Shown: one piece after another, positions 27,601 to 37,143 of the stretch
How the letters are laid out: each line of letters starts with the position of its first letter
Numbering within the stretch: the stretch's first letter is position 1
Origin: RHLJ01 sp965242845
GTDB lineage: Bacteria; Bacteroidota; Rhodothermia; Balneolales; Balneolaceae
Assembly (NCBI GenBank): GCA_965242845.1
Contig: CBDETC010000003.1
Location: 1,302,001-1,366,000 of the forward strand
DNA: 64,000 bases
Direction of reading: 5' to 3'
Notes under the pieces: generated by a model
Seen by the model: the letters and a program-made list of their open reading frames with translations, nothing else
The model's database searches: none
What the model was told of the DNA's origin: nothing
Program-made: the position numbers and the translations under genes

Positions 27601-30135
27601 TTAAGTAGCTTCTTCTCTTAAGATTTCCAGAGGAGGGCGTTGGTGAATTCCTCTTGTATTCAACATCCCAATCGTTAACACTAACAGTATAAGTATGACA
27701 GCTTCGGTAAGGAGTATGGAAAAACTAGGGGTAAACTCTATATCAAAGTAGAAATAGCCAAGAAGGAAACTAGCACCAACTGAAAGGAACAGGCCAAGTA
27801 AAGCGGCCATAGTACCTAGCAAGGCATATTCGATAACCTGGATTTTAACTACCTGGTTTTGTTTAGCTCCTAAAGTTCTCAATAGCACACCTTCCCGTAT
27901 TCGTTGGAACCTACTGGTTGCAGCTGAGCCTGCAAGAACGATCAGGCCAGTAACAATGCTAAACAAACCGATAAACTGGATCACAAAAGTAACCCGGTCT
28001 AAAAAGTCTCGAATGGTACTTACAATTTGACCAACATCTATAGCTGATACATTAGGGTAAGCCTGTACAATTTCCTGCTGAAGGTTCACAGATGATTCTC
28101 GGCTGTTAGTTCTAACTGTAGTTGCAAAGAACTGAGGTGCAGGTTCAAGTACTCCAGTAGGGAATACCACAAAGAAATTAGGTTGTGGAGTTTGCCAGTT
28201 TACTGTTCTAACACTGGCTACATAACTTGTAATTGGTATGCCCTGGACATCCCATATAATAGAATCTCCAAGCTCTATGGCTAAATCATCCATTAACCCT
28301 GCTTCTACTGATATTGGAACAGGTACATTAAAGCCAGTTACACTTGGAATAAATTCCCCGGATTCCAGGGTCTCAGTTTCCACTAAAGAATCACGATATG
28401 TTGATCGATATTCCCTTGTTAATGCCCAACGTCGTGCATCGCGAGAGGTATCAGCTAAGACTTCTTCAAGGGTATTTCCTTTTAAGGATTGAAGCCTCAT
28501 CGTTACAATAGGCACATTCTGAAGGATTTCCAGATTATTATCGGTAATAATGGAATTGACCCCTTCATTTTGATCATACTGAATATCAAATAAAGCGAGG
28601 TTGGGCAACTCGTCTTCTCCATCAAAACTAATAGTACCAAGTAACATATCCTGTGTGAGGTATAGGGAGCTAATTAGTGTAACTCCTAACCCAAAAGTAA
28701 GGAGAAGGGTACTGGTCTGGTTATTAGGGCGGTAAAGATTCGCTAATCCCTGTCTCCACTCATAACTCCATCCGGAAGGCATGAATCTTCTTGCAGCCTT
28801 CATCACAAGTACGGCACATGCGCCAAGCAGAAGGAGACAAATGGTGAATGCTCCAGTGAAAAAGAGAGCTCCAGTAAGATCATTGAGCATAAACCATGCA
28901 TAGCCTGTAATAGAAGCGCCAATCACTATGGTCAGCAGCACTTTTGTACCGAATCCCAAAAGCTTGGAGAGGTTTACTTCAGAAGAGCGTAAAGTGAAAA
29001 GAGGGGAGATTCTTCTTACTGCAACAAGAGGCAACAGTGCGAAGATTACAGATATGAGGACACCTGTTACCACTCCAGTAAGTACAGAGCCCCAGGAAAT
29101 AAATAATTCGATATCTACCGGGATGAAATCCTGTACCAGTACTGGCAGATAAAGCTGGATAAGAGTTCCAAGAGTAGCGCCGATTAATGCACCAATCAGG
29201 CCCATAGACATAGCCTGTAGGAGGTATATCATCATCGTTTGATTGGAAGATGCTCCAACGCATCGAAGTACTGCTACTGTTTTGATTTTTTGCCGGATAT
29301 AGACAAAAATAGAACTTGCGACACCGATACCACCCAATAACAAAGCGATAAAACCGATCAGGTTTAAAAAGTTAGACAGATTGGTAATAGCTTCGCCAAC
29401 TTCTTCTTTTCGCTCCTCGATATCATCGAAACGGAAATCCATCACATCGTTCATGACATCAAGGCGCTCTACAACAGCTACCGGGTCAATACCTTCTTTG
29501 TATTTGATATATGCCTCGTATTCAAGACGACTACCTCGTTCCAGCAATCCGGTGTTTTCTACTCCATCCAGTGGGATCAATACTCTTGGACCAAAGAAGG
29601 AGGTGGCTGTTGATTGACCGGGAATGTCAACTATAGCGCCTGTAATTTCATAGGTCAGAAACCCAACTTTGATAGAGTCTCCCGGTTCAAGCTCTAACTG
29701 CATCAAAATAGTTTGATCTACAAGAGCTCCATATTCGTCCAGATAATTATTAGCAGCATCAGCCGGAATAGTTTCTATCTCTCCATAGTAAGGGAAACCA
29801 GATTCCATGGCTGTGATTTGAGATAGCCTTGTTGCTCCATTTTTCGGGAACAGGGCCATGGATGTAAAGCCCAGGGCATTGGATTGATCCACCGCAATTG
29901 AATCCAGGTAAGCCTGTAGTTCGGGTTGGAATTCTGCATTTCTTTCGACTTCCAGATCAGCACCGAGCAACTCTTTTGCCTGGTCGTTAATGCTAGAGTT
30001 CAGGTTTACTCTGAATGAAGTAATGGCTACTTGTGCGGCAACTCCAACAATGATGGCTGCCATATAAAGAAATAATTTCCTACGGTTTGAACGGGAATCC
30101 CGCCAAGCCATTTTAAAAACCCAGGACCATTTCAT
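27601..30135 (-). CDS. ABC transporter permease, double FtsX domain (YbbP-like)
   Basis: An 844-residue inner-membrane permease with an N-terminal anchor (KLFLYMAAIIVGVAAQVAI), a periplasmic MacB-type domain, and two FtsX-type four-helix permease blocks (about 255-370 and 710-830), separated by a central membrane pair and a second periplasmic domain. This size and duplication is that of YbbP-type transporters rather than LolC/E. It overlaps the ATPase gene by 4 bases (ATGA), giving tight coupling. Substrate unproven; the family is linked to outer-membrane lipid or toxin extrusion. Confidence 0.9.
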   Translation of the reverse strand: MKWSWVFKMAWRDSRSNRRKLFLYMAAIIVGVAAQVAITSFRVNLNSSINDQAKELLGADLEVERNAEFQPELQAYLDSIAVDQSNALGFTSMALFPKNGATRLSQITAMESGFPYYGEIETIPADAANNYLDEYGALVDQTILMQLELEPGDSIKVGFLTYEITGAIVDIPGQSTATSFFGPRVLIPLDGVENTGLLERGSRLEYEAYIKYKEGIDPVAVVERLDVMNDVMDFRFDDIEERKEEVGEAITNLSNFLNLIGFIALLLGGIGVASSIFVYIRQKIKTVAVLRCVGASSNQTMMIYLLQAMSMGLIGALIGATLGTLIQLYLPVLVQDFIPVDIELFISWGSVLTGVVTGVLISVIFALLPLVAVRRISPLFTLRSSEVNLSKLLGFGTKVLLTIVIGASITGYAWFMLNDLTGALFFTGAFTICLLLLGACAVLVMKAARRFMPSGWSYEWRQGLANLYRPNNQTSTLLLTFGLGVTLISSLYLTQDMLLGTISFDGEDELPNLALFDIQYDQNEGVNSIITDNNLEILQNVPIVTMRLQSLKGNTLEEVLADTSRDARRWALTREYRSTYRDSLVETETLESGEFIPSVTGFNVPVPISVEAGLMDDLAIELGDSIIWDVQGIPITSYVASVRTVNWQTPQPNFFVVFPTGVLEPAPQFFATTVRTNSRESSVNLQQEIVQAYPNVSAIDVGQIVSTIRDFLDRVTFVIQFIGLFSIVTGLIVLAGSAATSRFQRIREGVLLRTLGAKQNQVVKIQVIEYALLGTMAALLGLFLSVGASFLLGYFYFDIEFTPSFSILLTEAVILILLVLTIGMLNTRGIHQRPPLEILREEAT

Positions 30136-30842
30136 TCAGTCACCAATTCTTTTTCGGTAGTGCGTAAGTCTTCGTCAACCCGGCCATTCTTAATCTTTAT
30201 AATACGCTCACACTTCGCGGCGAGCTCTAAATCGTGGGTAACTAAAATAAGTGTGGTTTTCTCTTTTTTATTGAGATCAAAAAGAAGCTCTTCGATATGT
30301 TGTCCGGTTTCAGTATCCAGATTTCCGGTAGGCTCATCAGCAAAAAGAATTTTCGGGTCATTTATAAAAGCCCGGGCTATGGCGACACGCTGTTGCTCTC
30401 CCCCTGAAAGTTGGGTTGGATAGTGATGTGTTCTGTCAGCAAGTCCTACTTCTGCCAAAAGTTCTTTGGCCCGTTCTCTTACTTTTTTTGTAGCCTCTCC
30501 TCGTAGTTCAAGGGGAACCATCACATTTTCGACAGCAGTAAGGGTGGGGACAAGCTGGAAAGTTTGGAATACAAATCCCACATGTTCATTTCGAACAGAG
30601 GCTCGTTCATCCTCAGAGAGTGGGTTTAATGAAATCCCTTTGAGTATGACTTCGCCTGAAGTAGGGCGATCAAGTCCAGCGCAAAGTCCCAAAAGCGTAG
30701 TTTTACCACTTCCAGAAGGACCTACTATTGCACAAGAAGTACCTTCTTCAATTCCGAAATTAATGTTATTGACTACGGTTAGTTTTTTTGAACCGCTTTT
30801 AAATTCACGAACCAGGTCCTGAACCTGAAGTATATTCGACAC
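30132..30842 (-). CDS. ABC transporter ATP-binding protein (YbbA/LolD-like)
   Basis: A 236-residue ATPase with Walker A GPSGSGKTTLLG (about residues 39-50), Q-loop VFQTFQLVP, signature LSGGEQQRVAIARA, Walker B ILFADEP and H-loop VTHD. The MacB/LolD/FtsE subgroup is clear. The start is GTG at 30842. It precedes and overlaps the permease. The upstream divergent gene is a TesA-type esterase, the same neighbourhood as ybbA-tesA in Escherichia coli. Confidence 0.93.
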   Translation of the reverse strand: MSNILQVQDLVREFKSGSKKLTVVNNINFGIEEGTSCAIVGPSGSGKTTLLGLCAGLDRPTSGEVILKGISLNPLSEDERASVRNEHVGFVFQTFQLVPTLTAVENVMVPLELRGEATKKVRERAKELLAEVGLADRTHHYPTQLSGGEQQRVAIARAFINDPKILFADEPTGNLDTETGQHIEELLFDLNKKEKTTLILVTHDLELAAKCERIIKIKNGRVDEDLRTTEKELVTE

Positions 30843-30986
30843 GATTTATACTATTTTAATTAATTTGAAACGTTAACCTGCTTACTTTGGATTTTCATTC
30901 CAAAGCAAGTGGGCAATTACGAGAAACTTGGTAATTAGTTCACCAAATTTAATGCAATTTGAACGAATACTAGCAAAGCGAGTACC

Positions 30987-31604
30987 ATGTATCGCATCCT
31001 TATCTTTTTTTTACTGATTTCCATTTCAGCTCATGCCCAGGAAGAGCCTAAAAAAACTATTCTAATATTTGGGGATAGCATAGCTGCGGGATTTGGAGTA
31101 GAACCAGAACAAGCTTTTCCGGCTATCATTCAGGATAAAATTGATTCCTTAGGGTTGTCCTATGAAGTGATCAATGGAGGCTTAAGTGGAGAAACTTCGG
31201 CAGGTGGCTTGAGGCGTATCAACTGGGTACTGCAGCGAAAAGTAGATATCATGATTCTTGAATTGGGTGGAAATGACGGCCTACGTGGTATCGATTTGAC
31301 ATCCACAAAGAAAAACCTCCAGCAAATTATTGACAATGCTTTAGCGAAGTACCCGGATATGGAGATTCTTATTGCGGGAATGCAGGTCCCTCCAAATCTT
31401 GGAATCGAGTACACCAATGAGTTTCAAAATCTATATCCGGATCTGGCTGAGGAGAATGACCTGACGTTGATTCCACTTATCCTGAATAAAGTAGGAGGGA
31501 TTGACAGGTTTATGCAGCCCGACCAAATTCACCCCAATGCTGCCGGTCATAGAGTGGTAGCTGGAACAGTATGGGAGACGCTAGCACCAGTGGTTATGAA
31601 TTAG
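30987..31604 (+). CDS. tesA: TesA-like SGNH esterase/lysophospholipase
   Basis: A 205-residue exported SGNH hydrolase. The signal peptide is residues 1-17 (ends AHA). Block I is ILIFGDSIAAGFG (nucleophile Ser about residue 32), block II contains NGGLSGETSAGG, block III is LELGGNDGLRG and block V DQIHPNAAGH gives the catalytic Asp and His. This matches periplasmic multifunctional acyl-CoA thioesterase I/lysophospholipase L1/arylesterase. It is divergent from the ybbA-like ATPase gene with 144 bases between; a PIG-L gene follows 22 bases downstream, so an operon is likely. Confidence 0.92.
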   Translation: MYRILIFFLLISISAHAQEEPKKTILIFGDSIAAGFGVEPEQAFPAIIQDKIDSLGLSYEVINGGLSGETSAGGLRRINWVLQRKVDIMILELGGNDGLRGIDLTSTKKNLQQIIDNALAKYPDMEILIAGMQVPPNLGIEYTNEFQNLYPDLAEENDLTLIPLILNKVGGIDRFMQPDQIHPNAAGHRVVAGTVWETLAPVVMN

Positions 31605-31626
31605 AATCATACATTATTTATCAAAG

Positions 31627-32517
31627 ATGAAAAGATACACATTACTATTACTTACACTATTCGCAGTAAATAGCTTCGCACAGGAAAGCTTAGACTATGA
31701 ACCAAAGATATTACTTGTAACAGCTCATCCAGATGATGATGCTCTTTTTTCTGCTACGGTCTGGAAAACCACTAAGCTTTTGAATGGCACTGTAGATCTG
31801 GCCCTTTTGACAAATGGTGAAGGAGGGTATCGATACTCCACTCTAGGAAATTATGTCTATGGTCTGGAATTAGATAAGGAAGAAGTAGGCCGAGCTCATC
31901 TGCCAACCATTCGAAAAAAAGAGTTAATAGCAGGAGGTGATATTGTTGGAATACGAAATTATTTTTTCTTTGATCAACAAGATTTTTATTTCACAAGGGA
32001 TGTAGAAGAGACACTTGAGAAATGGGATACAGAGTTCTCAGTTGAAAAACTGCATTCCATTATGTTAGAGGAGGAGTACGACTTTCTATTCCTAATGCTC
32101 CCTTTTGACCAATTTCATGGACACCATAAAGCTGCTACAGTACTGGCACTAGAAGCAATGATGTTGCTTCCCGAAGAGGATCGTCCAATAGCGCTTCAGG
32201 CTTTTGTTAGAAGGGGTCAGGAAGATGAAGGAGTAGAGTTTACAGAATTGGAAGGGCATCCAAACACAAAAATAATGGAGGGTGTGACTTTTGAATTCGA
32301 CCGTAACCAAACCTTTGGCTTCAATGACAGGATGAATTATAACATTATCGCCAATTGGGTAATTGCTGAACATAAATCTCAGGGAACCATGCAGCTCTTA
32401 TCTCAGAATAGTACAGGTATTATTGAACAGTACTGGTATGTGGAAATAAACGGAACCAGCGGACTTGAAAAAACCCGCCGGTTTTTTGAGGCTGTTAATG
32501 CCTTTCAGCCGGATTAA
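31627..32517 (+). CDS. exported PIG-L family deacetylase
   Basis: A 296-residue protein with a signal peptide (ends NSFA) and the LmbE/PIG-L zinc-hydrolase motif AHPDDDALF (about residues 35-43), plus the distal metal ligand in FHGHHKAA (about 160). These enzymes remove acetyl groups from N-acetylglucosamine-like or related substrates. Exported versions may act on glycans; the substrate is not predictable here. Its stop codon overlaps the stop of the convergent SIMPL gene by two bases (32515-32516). Confidence 0.9.
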   Translation: MKRYTLLLLTLFAVNSFAQESLDYEPKILLVTAHPDDDALFSATVWKTTKLLNGTVDLALLTNGEGGYRYSTLGNYVYGLELDKEEVGRAHLPTIRKKELIAGGDIVGIRNYFFFDQQDFYFTRDVEETLEKWDTEFSVEKLHSIMLEEEYDFLFLMLPFDQFHGHHKAATVLALEAMMLLPEEDRPIALQAFVRRGQEDEGVEFTELEGHPNTKIMEGVTFEFDRNQTFGFNDRMNYNIIANWVIAEHKSQGTMQLLSQNSTGIIEQYWYVEINGTSGLEKTRRFFEAVNAFQPD

Positions 32518-33203
32518 TTGATCGCAAATTCAATCGAGATTGACGCTGTCACTGAAATAGATTGATCGAAATCCATCATAGAAGATCCAGCAACATCCAC
32601 CATTAATGCTTCACCGCGAGCCATTCTTGGAGATGGGCTAACCATATAATCGGAGTAATTAATAGCGACTACATCTCCTAATGTTACTCCAGTTGTACTT
32701 GCAATGAGCTCAGCTTTTTGCCGGGCACTTTCAATAGCTTTAACCAAAGCTTTATCTTTTCCTGAATGCAATTTGGTACTGGAGAAGCTGCCGTTAAAGC
32801 TGTCAAAACTGTTTTCGATCAAAGTTACCTGAATTTCTTCATATATCCCAAAATCACTAAATGTAACAGAGACTTGTTGATTGGTCATCGATACTTGAGA
32901 CCGATTATCATTTCGATATCGTTTATTGATGCTGATTGGTTGAAACCGGATATCTTCATCTTTGATATCAAATTCTTTCAATAACTCAGCTAACACACTT
33001 TCTCGTTGTTTATGTGTATTGAATGCCTCTTGTGGGCTTTTGCCTTCCGCATTGATATTGATATTAAATACAATCAAGTCTGCCTCAACAAGTTCAGTAG
33101 CAGTCATATTTATCGAAATCTTCTTTGACTCATCAGTTTGTTGAGCCATTGTGCTACATCCAATCCCTGCAAAAAGTATTATCGTAAAAATTAGTTTTTT
33201 CAT
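32514..33203 (-). CDS. SIMPL-domain (DUF541) exported protein
   Basis: A 229-residue protein with signal MKKLIFTIILFAGIGC (a lipoprotein Cys is possible at 16) and a SIMPL/DUF541 domain: strand-rich, with FNININAEGKSPQEAF, RFQPISI, IESARQKAELIASTTGV and a beta end SISIEFAIN. The chosen start is ATG 33203, preceded by GGAGAG. The frame is open 69 codons further upstream, but that segment overlaps the SGNH gene and lacks protein-like composition. SIMPL proteins form periplasmic or outer-membrane ring assemblies with no agreed function. Confidence 0.88.
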   Translation of the reverse strand: MKKLIFTIILFAGIGCSTMAQQTDESKKISINMTATELVEADLIVFNININAEGKSPQEAFNTHKQRESVLAELLKEFDIKDEDIRFQPISINKRYRNDNRSQVSMTNQQVSVTFSDFGIYEEIQVTLIENSFDSFNGSFSSTKLHSGKDKALVKAIESARQKAELIASTTGVTLGDVVAINYSDYMVSPSPRMARGEALMVDVAGSSMMDFDQSISVTASISIEFAIN

Positions 33204-33252
33204 AACTCTCCATTTATTTGTTGTACAGGAGAAAAACCCATACAAAAGTATT

Positions 33253-33960
33253 CTATTGTTCAGATAAAATTTCTCTAACAGTTGGGAGCATTTCTTCAAC
33301 CCAAAGTGTATACATCTTTCCAGATGGGTGGAGCTGATCTTCAGCAATAAGTGTCGGATCATCTTTTGCCCATTCTGAAATTGGAGAAATATTAACGAAA
33401 GGGATTCCATACTCAGATGCTATGGAGTCGGCTATGGCATCATACAACAAAAGTTCCTGCCTAATTTGATCTTCCCCTCTTGATTGCCCAAAAGGAGTAA
33501 CTCCATAGTTAGGGATGGAAACTACAAATACCTTATTCGTATCTCCCCGAGCAAAATCTATTGCCTGCTCCAGCAGTTCTTCAAATTCTGATCTATAGAT
33601 ATCGAGCTCATATCCCCGGTATTGGTTGTTCACACCGATTAAAAGCGAAACCAAATCGTAATCAGAAGAAGGGGAAGCTTCTTCGATACCTTCCTGAAGC
33701 TCAGCTGTAGTCCAGCCCGTGGTAGCGATTATGTTTACTTCAGAAAACGAATACTCACTTTTTCTCAAAGAATCTGCTAATTGATTAGGCCATCGTTCAG
33801 GCTCAGAAACTGATTCCCCAATGGTATAAGAGTCTCCAAGTGCCAGATATTGGATGGATTCACCAGAGAGTGAGCTTTGTTCTTTTTCAGCAGATTGTGT
33901 ACAACTTCCTAAAAAAAATATGGATACTACAAGAGTTGAAATAAATCTTAGTGGTGACAA
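33253..33960 (-). CDS. SGNH/GDSL hydrolase lipoprotein
   Basis: A 235-residue lipoprotein (lipobox FFLGSC, Cys 20) with block I ALGDSYTIGE, block III SLLIGVNNQYRG (VNN where GGND is typical, still Asn-containing) and block V EDQLHPSGKMY for the catalytic Asp-His. Likely an esterase acting on acylated sugars or lipids in the periplasm or outer membrane. The start is TTG 33960, the only start-like codon before the signal sequence. The SIMPL gene follows after 49 bases on the same strand. Confidence 0.88.
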   Translation of the reverse strand: MSPLRFISTLVVSIFFLGSCTQSAEKEQSSLSGESIQYLALGDSYTIGESVSEPERWPNQLADSLRKSEYSFSEVNIIATTGWTTAELQEGIEEASPSSDYDLVSLLIGVNNQYRGYELDIYRSEFEELLEQAIDFARGDTNKVFVVSIPNYGVTPFGQSRGEDQIRQELLLYDAIADSIASEYGIPFVNISPISEWAKDDPTLIAEDQLHPSGKMYTLWVEEMLPTVREILSEQ

Positions 33961-34067
33961 AAGCGCTTAGGTTAAATTGTTAGTGGGAGTAGATAGGAGA
34001 ATTTTCTTGAAAATAAAATTCATTCTAAGTGATGTTTTTCTGTAATTTTGCGGGATTAAAAAAACTA

Positions 34068-34081
34068 TGAAAGCGCTTGCA
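34068..34081. promoter_or_regulatory. LacI/CcpA-type operator-like palindrome
   Basis: TGAAAGCGCTTGCA matches the LacI-family/cre pattern TGWAANCGNTNWCA at all but one position. The core AAGCGCTT occurs again at 33961-33968, beside the start of the divergent SGNH gene. Both sites lie in the 244-base divergent region upstream of the TonB receptor, as expected for a sugar-responsive repressor. No LacI-family gene is in this window. Confidence 0.45.
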
Positions 34082-34204
34082 TTATCGCGAAAACAAACTT
34101 TTCTTAAATAAATGTGTCATTTTCTGAAATGATCATTGAAAATGATTAGTTCAGCGGAATAAGCGAAAAGCCCAAAATTAATATCAATCAAACAGGATCA
34201 GACT

Positions 34205-37129
34205 ATGAGTAAACAGATACGGCGGTTGTTTTTCTGCCTCATTCTTGTTGTTGGAGTTGGTGCTTCTGCCAGTGAAGCAAATCCAACAATAACTGTTAAC
34301 GATGTAACAGAAGTAGGAGGTAGGGTAGTAGACGCAAATGGAGAGCCTTTAGCAGGGGTCAACATTAGAGTAAAGGACAAATTAATAGGTACAACTACAA
34401 ATCCGGATGGTACTTTTAGCCTAAGAGTATCTCAAAATCCACCACTAACACTCGTTTTTTCAATTGTAGGTTTTCAATCACAAGAGGTAGATGTAACTAC
34501 CAATACCGATTTGGATATCGATGTGATGTTGGAAGAACAAACCATTTTTGGAAGCGATGTGGTTGTTTCTGCATCAAGAGTTGAAGAAAGTATTTTGCAA
34601 TCTCCAGTTTCTATCGAGAAGATGGATGTATTGGATATTCAGGCAACAGCTTCTACCAATTTCTATGATGCAATCAGTAATCTAAAAGGGGTAGACTTTA
34701 GTACTCAGAGTTTAACGTTCAAGTCTATTAACTCAAGAGGGTTCGGGGCTAATGGTAACACTCGATTCGTACAACTAATTGATGGTATTGATAATCAGGC
34801 TCCTGGTCTGAATTTCGCTGTTGGTAATATTGTAGGTATTTCTGAATTGGATTTAGAAAGTGTTGAATTGATTCCTGGTGCAGCATCTGCACTTTATGGG
34901 CCAAATGCGATTAACGGTATTTTGTTAATGAATAGTAAAAGTGCTTTTGATTATCAGGGCCTTTCTGTAAACATTAAAACCGGTGTAAATCACATCGATA
35001 GTGATGTTGAAGATGTATCATTATACGAGAGCTATAGTGCTCGCTATGCAAAATCTTTCAACAATAAATTCGCATTCAAAGTAAATGCATCCTACCTAAG
35101 AGCTAATGATTTTATTGGAGAAGACTTTAGAGATCAGTCTGACATAGTGGAAAGGGGAGCTACTTCAAGGGAAACTGCTGCTGTTCCAAGACTGTATGAT
35201 GGAGTAAATACCTACGGAGATTTTGGAATCACTGTTGGTGATATCGCGGATATTGTAATTGCAGCAGGAAGTGCACCTGGTGCATCTGCAGCTGATCAGG
35301 CACTTGCAGCAACAGTACAGGCTACCCGTACTTTGTATCCTAATGGTATCGAAGGTGCATTCACACCAACAGGATATACCGAGTCTTCTTTTGTAGATAA
35401 CACAACGGAGAGTATTAAACTTGGTGGAGCGCTTCACTACAGATTGAATGACGCTTTTGAGTTAGTTGGTCAGTACAATATTGGATACGGTAGTACAGTA
35501 TATACTGCCAATGATCGTTTTGTATTAGATGACTTCTCTATTTGGACTGCAAAATTTGAAGTTAGAAATCCTGATTTTTATGTGAGAGCTTATACTACTC
35601 AGGAGGATGCGGGAGATTCTTATGCAGCCAATACTTTAGCTTCTTTAATCAATCAGCAAACCTATTTAACTCCTTATTTCGGAGCTTATGCAGCTGCTAG
35701 GAATGATGGTGCGACTAATGAGCAAGCACATGCTGCAGCCAGACAGGTTGCTGATGCAGCTCAACTATCTCCTGATAGTGAAGAATTCAAGACTTTAGCT
35801 TCTCAATTAAGAAGCACACCAATTTCTGAAGGTGGGGCTCAGTTCTTAGACAAGTCAGATCTTTATCACGCTGAAGGTTTCTATAACTTTGGAAGTGTAA
35901 TTGATCCTGAGACCGTTCAGATTGTTGCTGGAATGAACGTAAGAAGATATGCGCTCGAATCTCAGGGTACTTTATTTGCTCTGCAAGACAATGGCGATGA
36001 ATACGATATCGATGAATGGGGAGCATTTGCTCAATTTAGTAAGCAATTTATGGAGGGCGACCTCGACCTAAGTGCTTCATTCCGATATGACAAGAATGAA
36101 TATTTTGATGGTCAGTTATCTCCAAGAGCATCTGCTATTTATACATTTAATGATACACACAATTTCAGATTCTCTTTCCAACGTGGATTTAGAATTCCAA
36201 CTACACAGGATCAATTTATCGATCTGGATGTGGTTTCTAGACGCCTTATCGGTTCTAACCCTGATCTTGTTGATAGATATCGTTTCGAGACAAATACAGT
36301 TTATACTGGTGTGGCAGCGGCTCGTGCAGCGCTTGCAGGTGGAGCGAGCTTGAATGATGCTATGGCATCTGTGGAGGTCTTCAACTTTGAGGATTTCGAA
36401 CCAGAAAAAATTCAAACCTGGGAAGTTGGTTATAAGGCGCTTATTGACAATCGATTATTTATTGATGCCTATTACTACTTCAGCGATTACACCGATTTTA
36501 TTGCTGAGGTGACTTTTACTCAAGGTATTCCAGGTGGTTTAACAGTAGCTCCTGATGCAAGTGTTTATACAGGTGCAACTGCTGTTGGCTCTGAAGCATG
36601 GAGAACTTCAGTTGTAACCCAGCAAGATCCTAATAATCCAAATCAGTCATTCGCTACTCAGTCTTATGGATTTGATATCAACGCTGATGGTAATGTGCGA
36701 TCTCATGGTTTTGCAGTTACTACAGAATATTCTCTAAACGGAGGATATTCAATTGGTGGAAATGTTTCTTTTAACAAGCTACTTGATCAGGATGATCTTA
36801 TTCGTCAGGGCTTCCGTGCCAGTTATAATACTCCTGAATGGAGATATAACATTAAGTTTGCTAATCGAAAGTTGACCGATAACGTTGGGTTCAGCCTCAA
36901 TTACAGATGGCAGGATGCTTACATTTGGGAATCTTCAATAGGAGAAGGTGTAATCGATGCGTTTGGTACCCTGGATGCCCAGGTTAGCTATAAACTGGAT
37001 GCTTACAATACCATTCTTAAGATTGGTGGTAGTAATATCCTGAACGAAAGACATACCACATCTCTTGCTAACCCAAATTTAGGAGCGATCTACTATTTCT
37101 CTCTGACATTTGATCAATTCTTGAACTAA
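34205..37129 (+). CDS. TonB-dependent outer-membrane receptor with carboxypeptidase-regulatory-like domain
   Basis: A 974-residue receptor. Signal peptide about 1-24. A CarboxypepD_reg-like domain follows (about 36-115: GGRVVDANGEPLAGVNI, GTTTNPDGTFSLRV). The plug domain starts near 120 (VVVSASRVEESILQSPVSIE) and contains the usual IPGAASALYGPNAINGIL. The 22-strand barrel extends to the C-terminal Phe/Asn (YFSLTFDQFLN). A canonical TonB box is not obvious. It pairs with the GDSL-esterase lipoprotein gene 15 bases downstream, which takes the place a SusD-type lipoprotein gene would have. Uptake substrate unknown; the partner suggests an esterified compound. Confidence 0.93.
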   Translation: MSKQIRRLFFCLILVVGVGASASEANPTITVNDVTEVGGRVVDANGEPLAGVNIRVKDKLIGTTTNPDGTFSLRVSQNPPLTLVFSIVGFQSQEVDVTTNTDLDIDVMLEEQTIFGSDVVVSASRVEESILQSPVSIEKMDVLDIQATASTNFYDAISNLKGVDFSTQSLTFKSINSRGFGANGNTRFVQLIDGIDNQAPGLNFAVGNIVGISELDLESVELIPGAASALYGPNAINGILLMNSKSAFDYQGLSVNIKTGVNHIDSDVEDVSLYESYSARYAKSFNNKFAFKVNASYLRANDFIGEDFRDQSDIVERGATSRETAAVPRLYDGVNTYGDFGITVGDIADIVIAAGSAPGASAADQALAATVQATRTLYPNGIEGAFTPTGYTESSFVDNTTESIKLGGALHYRLNDAFELVGQYNIGYGSTVYTANDRFVLDDFSIWTAKFEVRNPDFYVRAYTTQEDAGDSYAANTLASLINQQTYLTPYFGAYAAARNDGATNEQAHAAARQVADAAQLSPDSEEFKTLASQLRSTPISEGGAQFLDKSDLYHAEGFYNFGSVIDPETVQIVAGMNVRRYALESQGTLFALQDNGDEYDIDEWGAFAQFSKQFMEGDLDLSASFRYDKNEYFDGQLSPRASAIYTFNDTHNFRFSFQRGFRIPTTQDQFIDLDVVSRRLIGSNPDLVDRYRFETNTVYTGVAAARAALAGGASLNDAMASVEVFNFEDFEPEKIQTWEVGYKALIDNRLFIDAYYYFSDYTDFIAEVTFTQGIPGGLTVAPDASVYTGATAVGSEAWRTSVVTQQDPNNPNQSFATQSYGFDINADGNVRSHGFAVTTEYSLNGGYSIGGNVSFNKLLDQDDLIRQGFRASYNTPEWRYNIKFANRKLTDNVGFSLNYRWQDAYIWESSIGEGVIDAFGTLDAQVSYKLDAYNTILKIGGSNILNERHTTSLANPNLGAIYYFSLTFDQFLN

Positions 37130-37143
37130 TAAGCCTAACAGAC

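Noticed and set aside
33204..33410. N-terminal 69-residue extension of the SIMPL protein
   Set aside because: Overlaps the SGNH lipoprotein gene, lacks protein-like pattern, and a good signal peptide with GGAGAG ribosome-binding site starts at 33203.
34043..34050. TAATTTTG as the TonB receptor promoter
   Set aside because: Matches the minus-7 pattern, but no minus-33 TTG is at a usable distance and it is 155 bases from the start; too weak to list.
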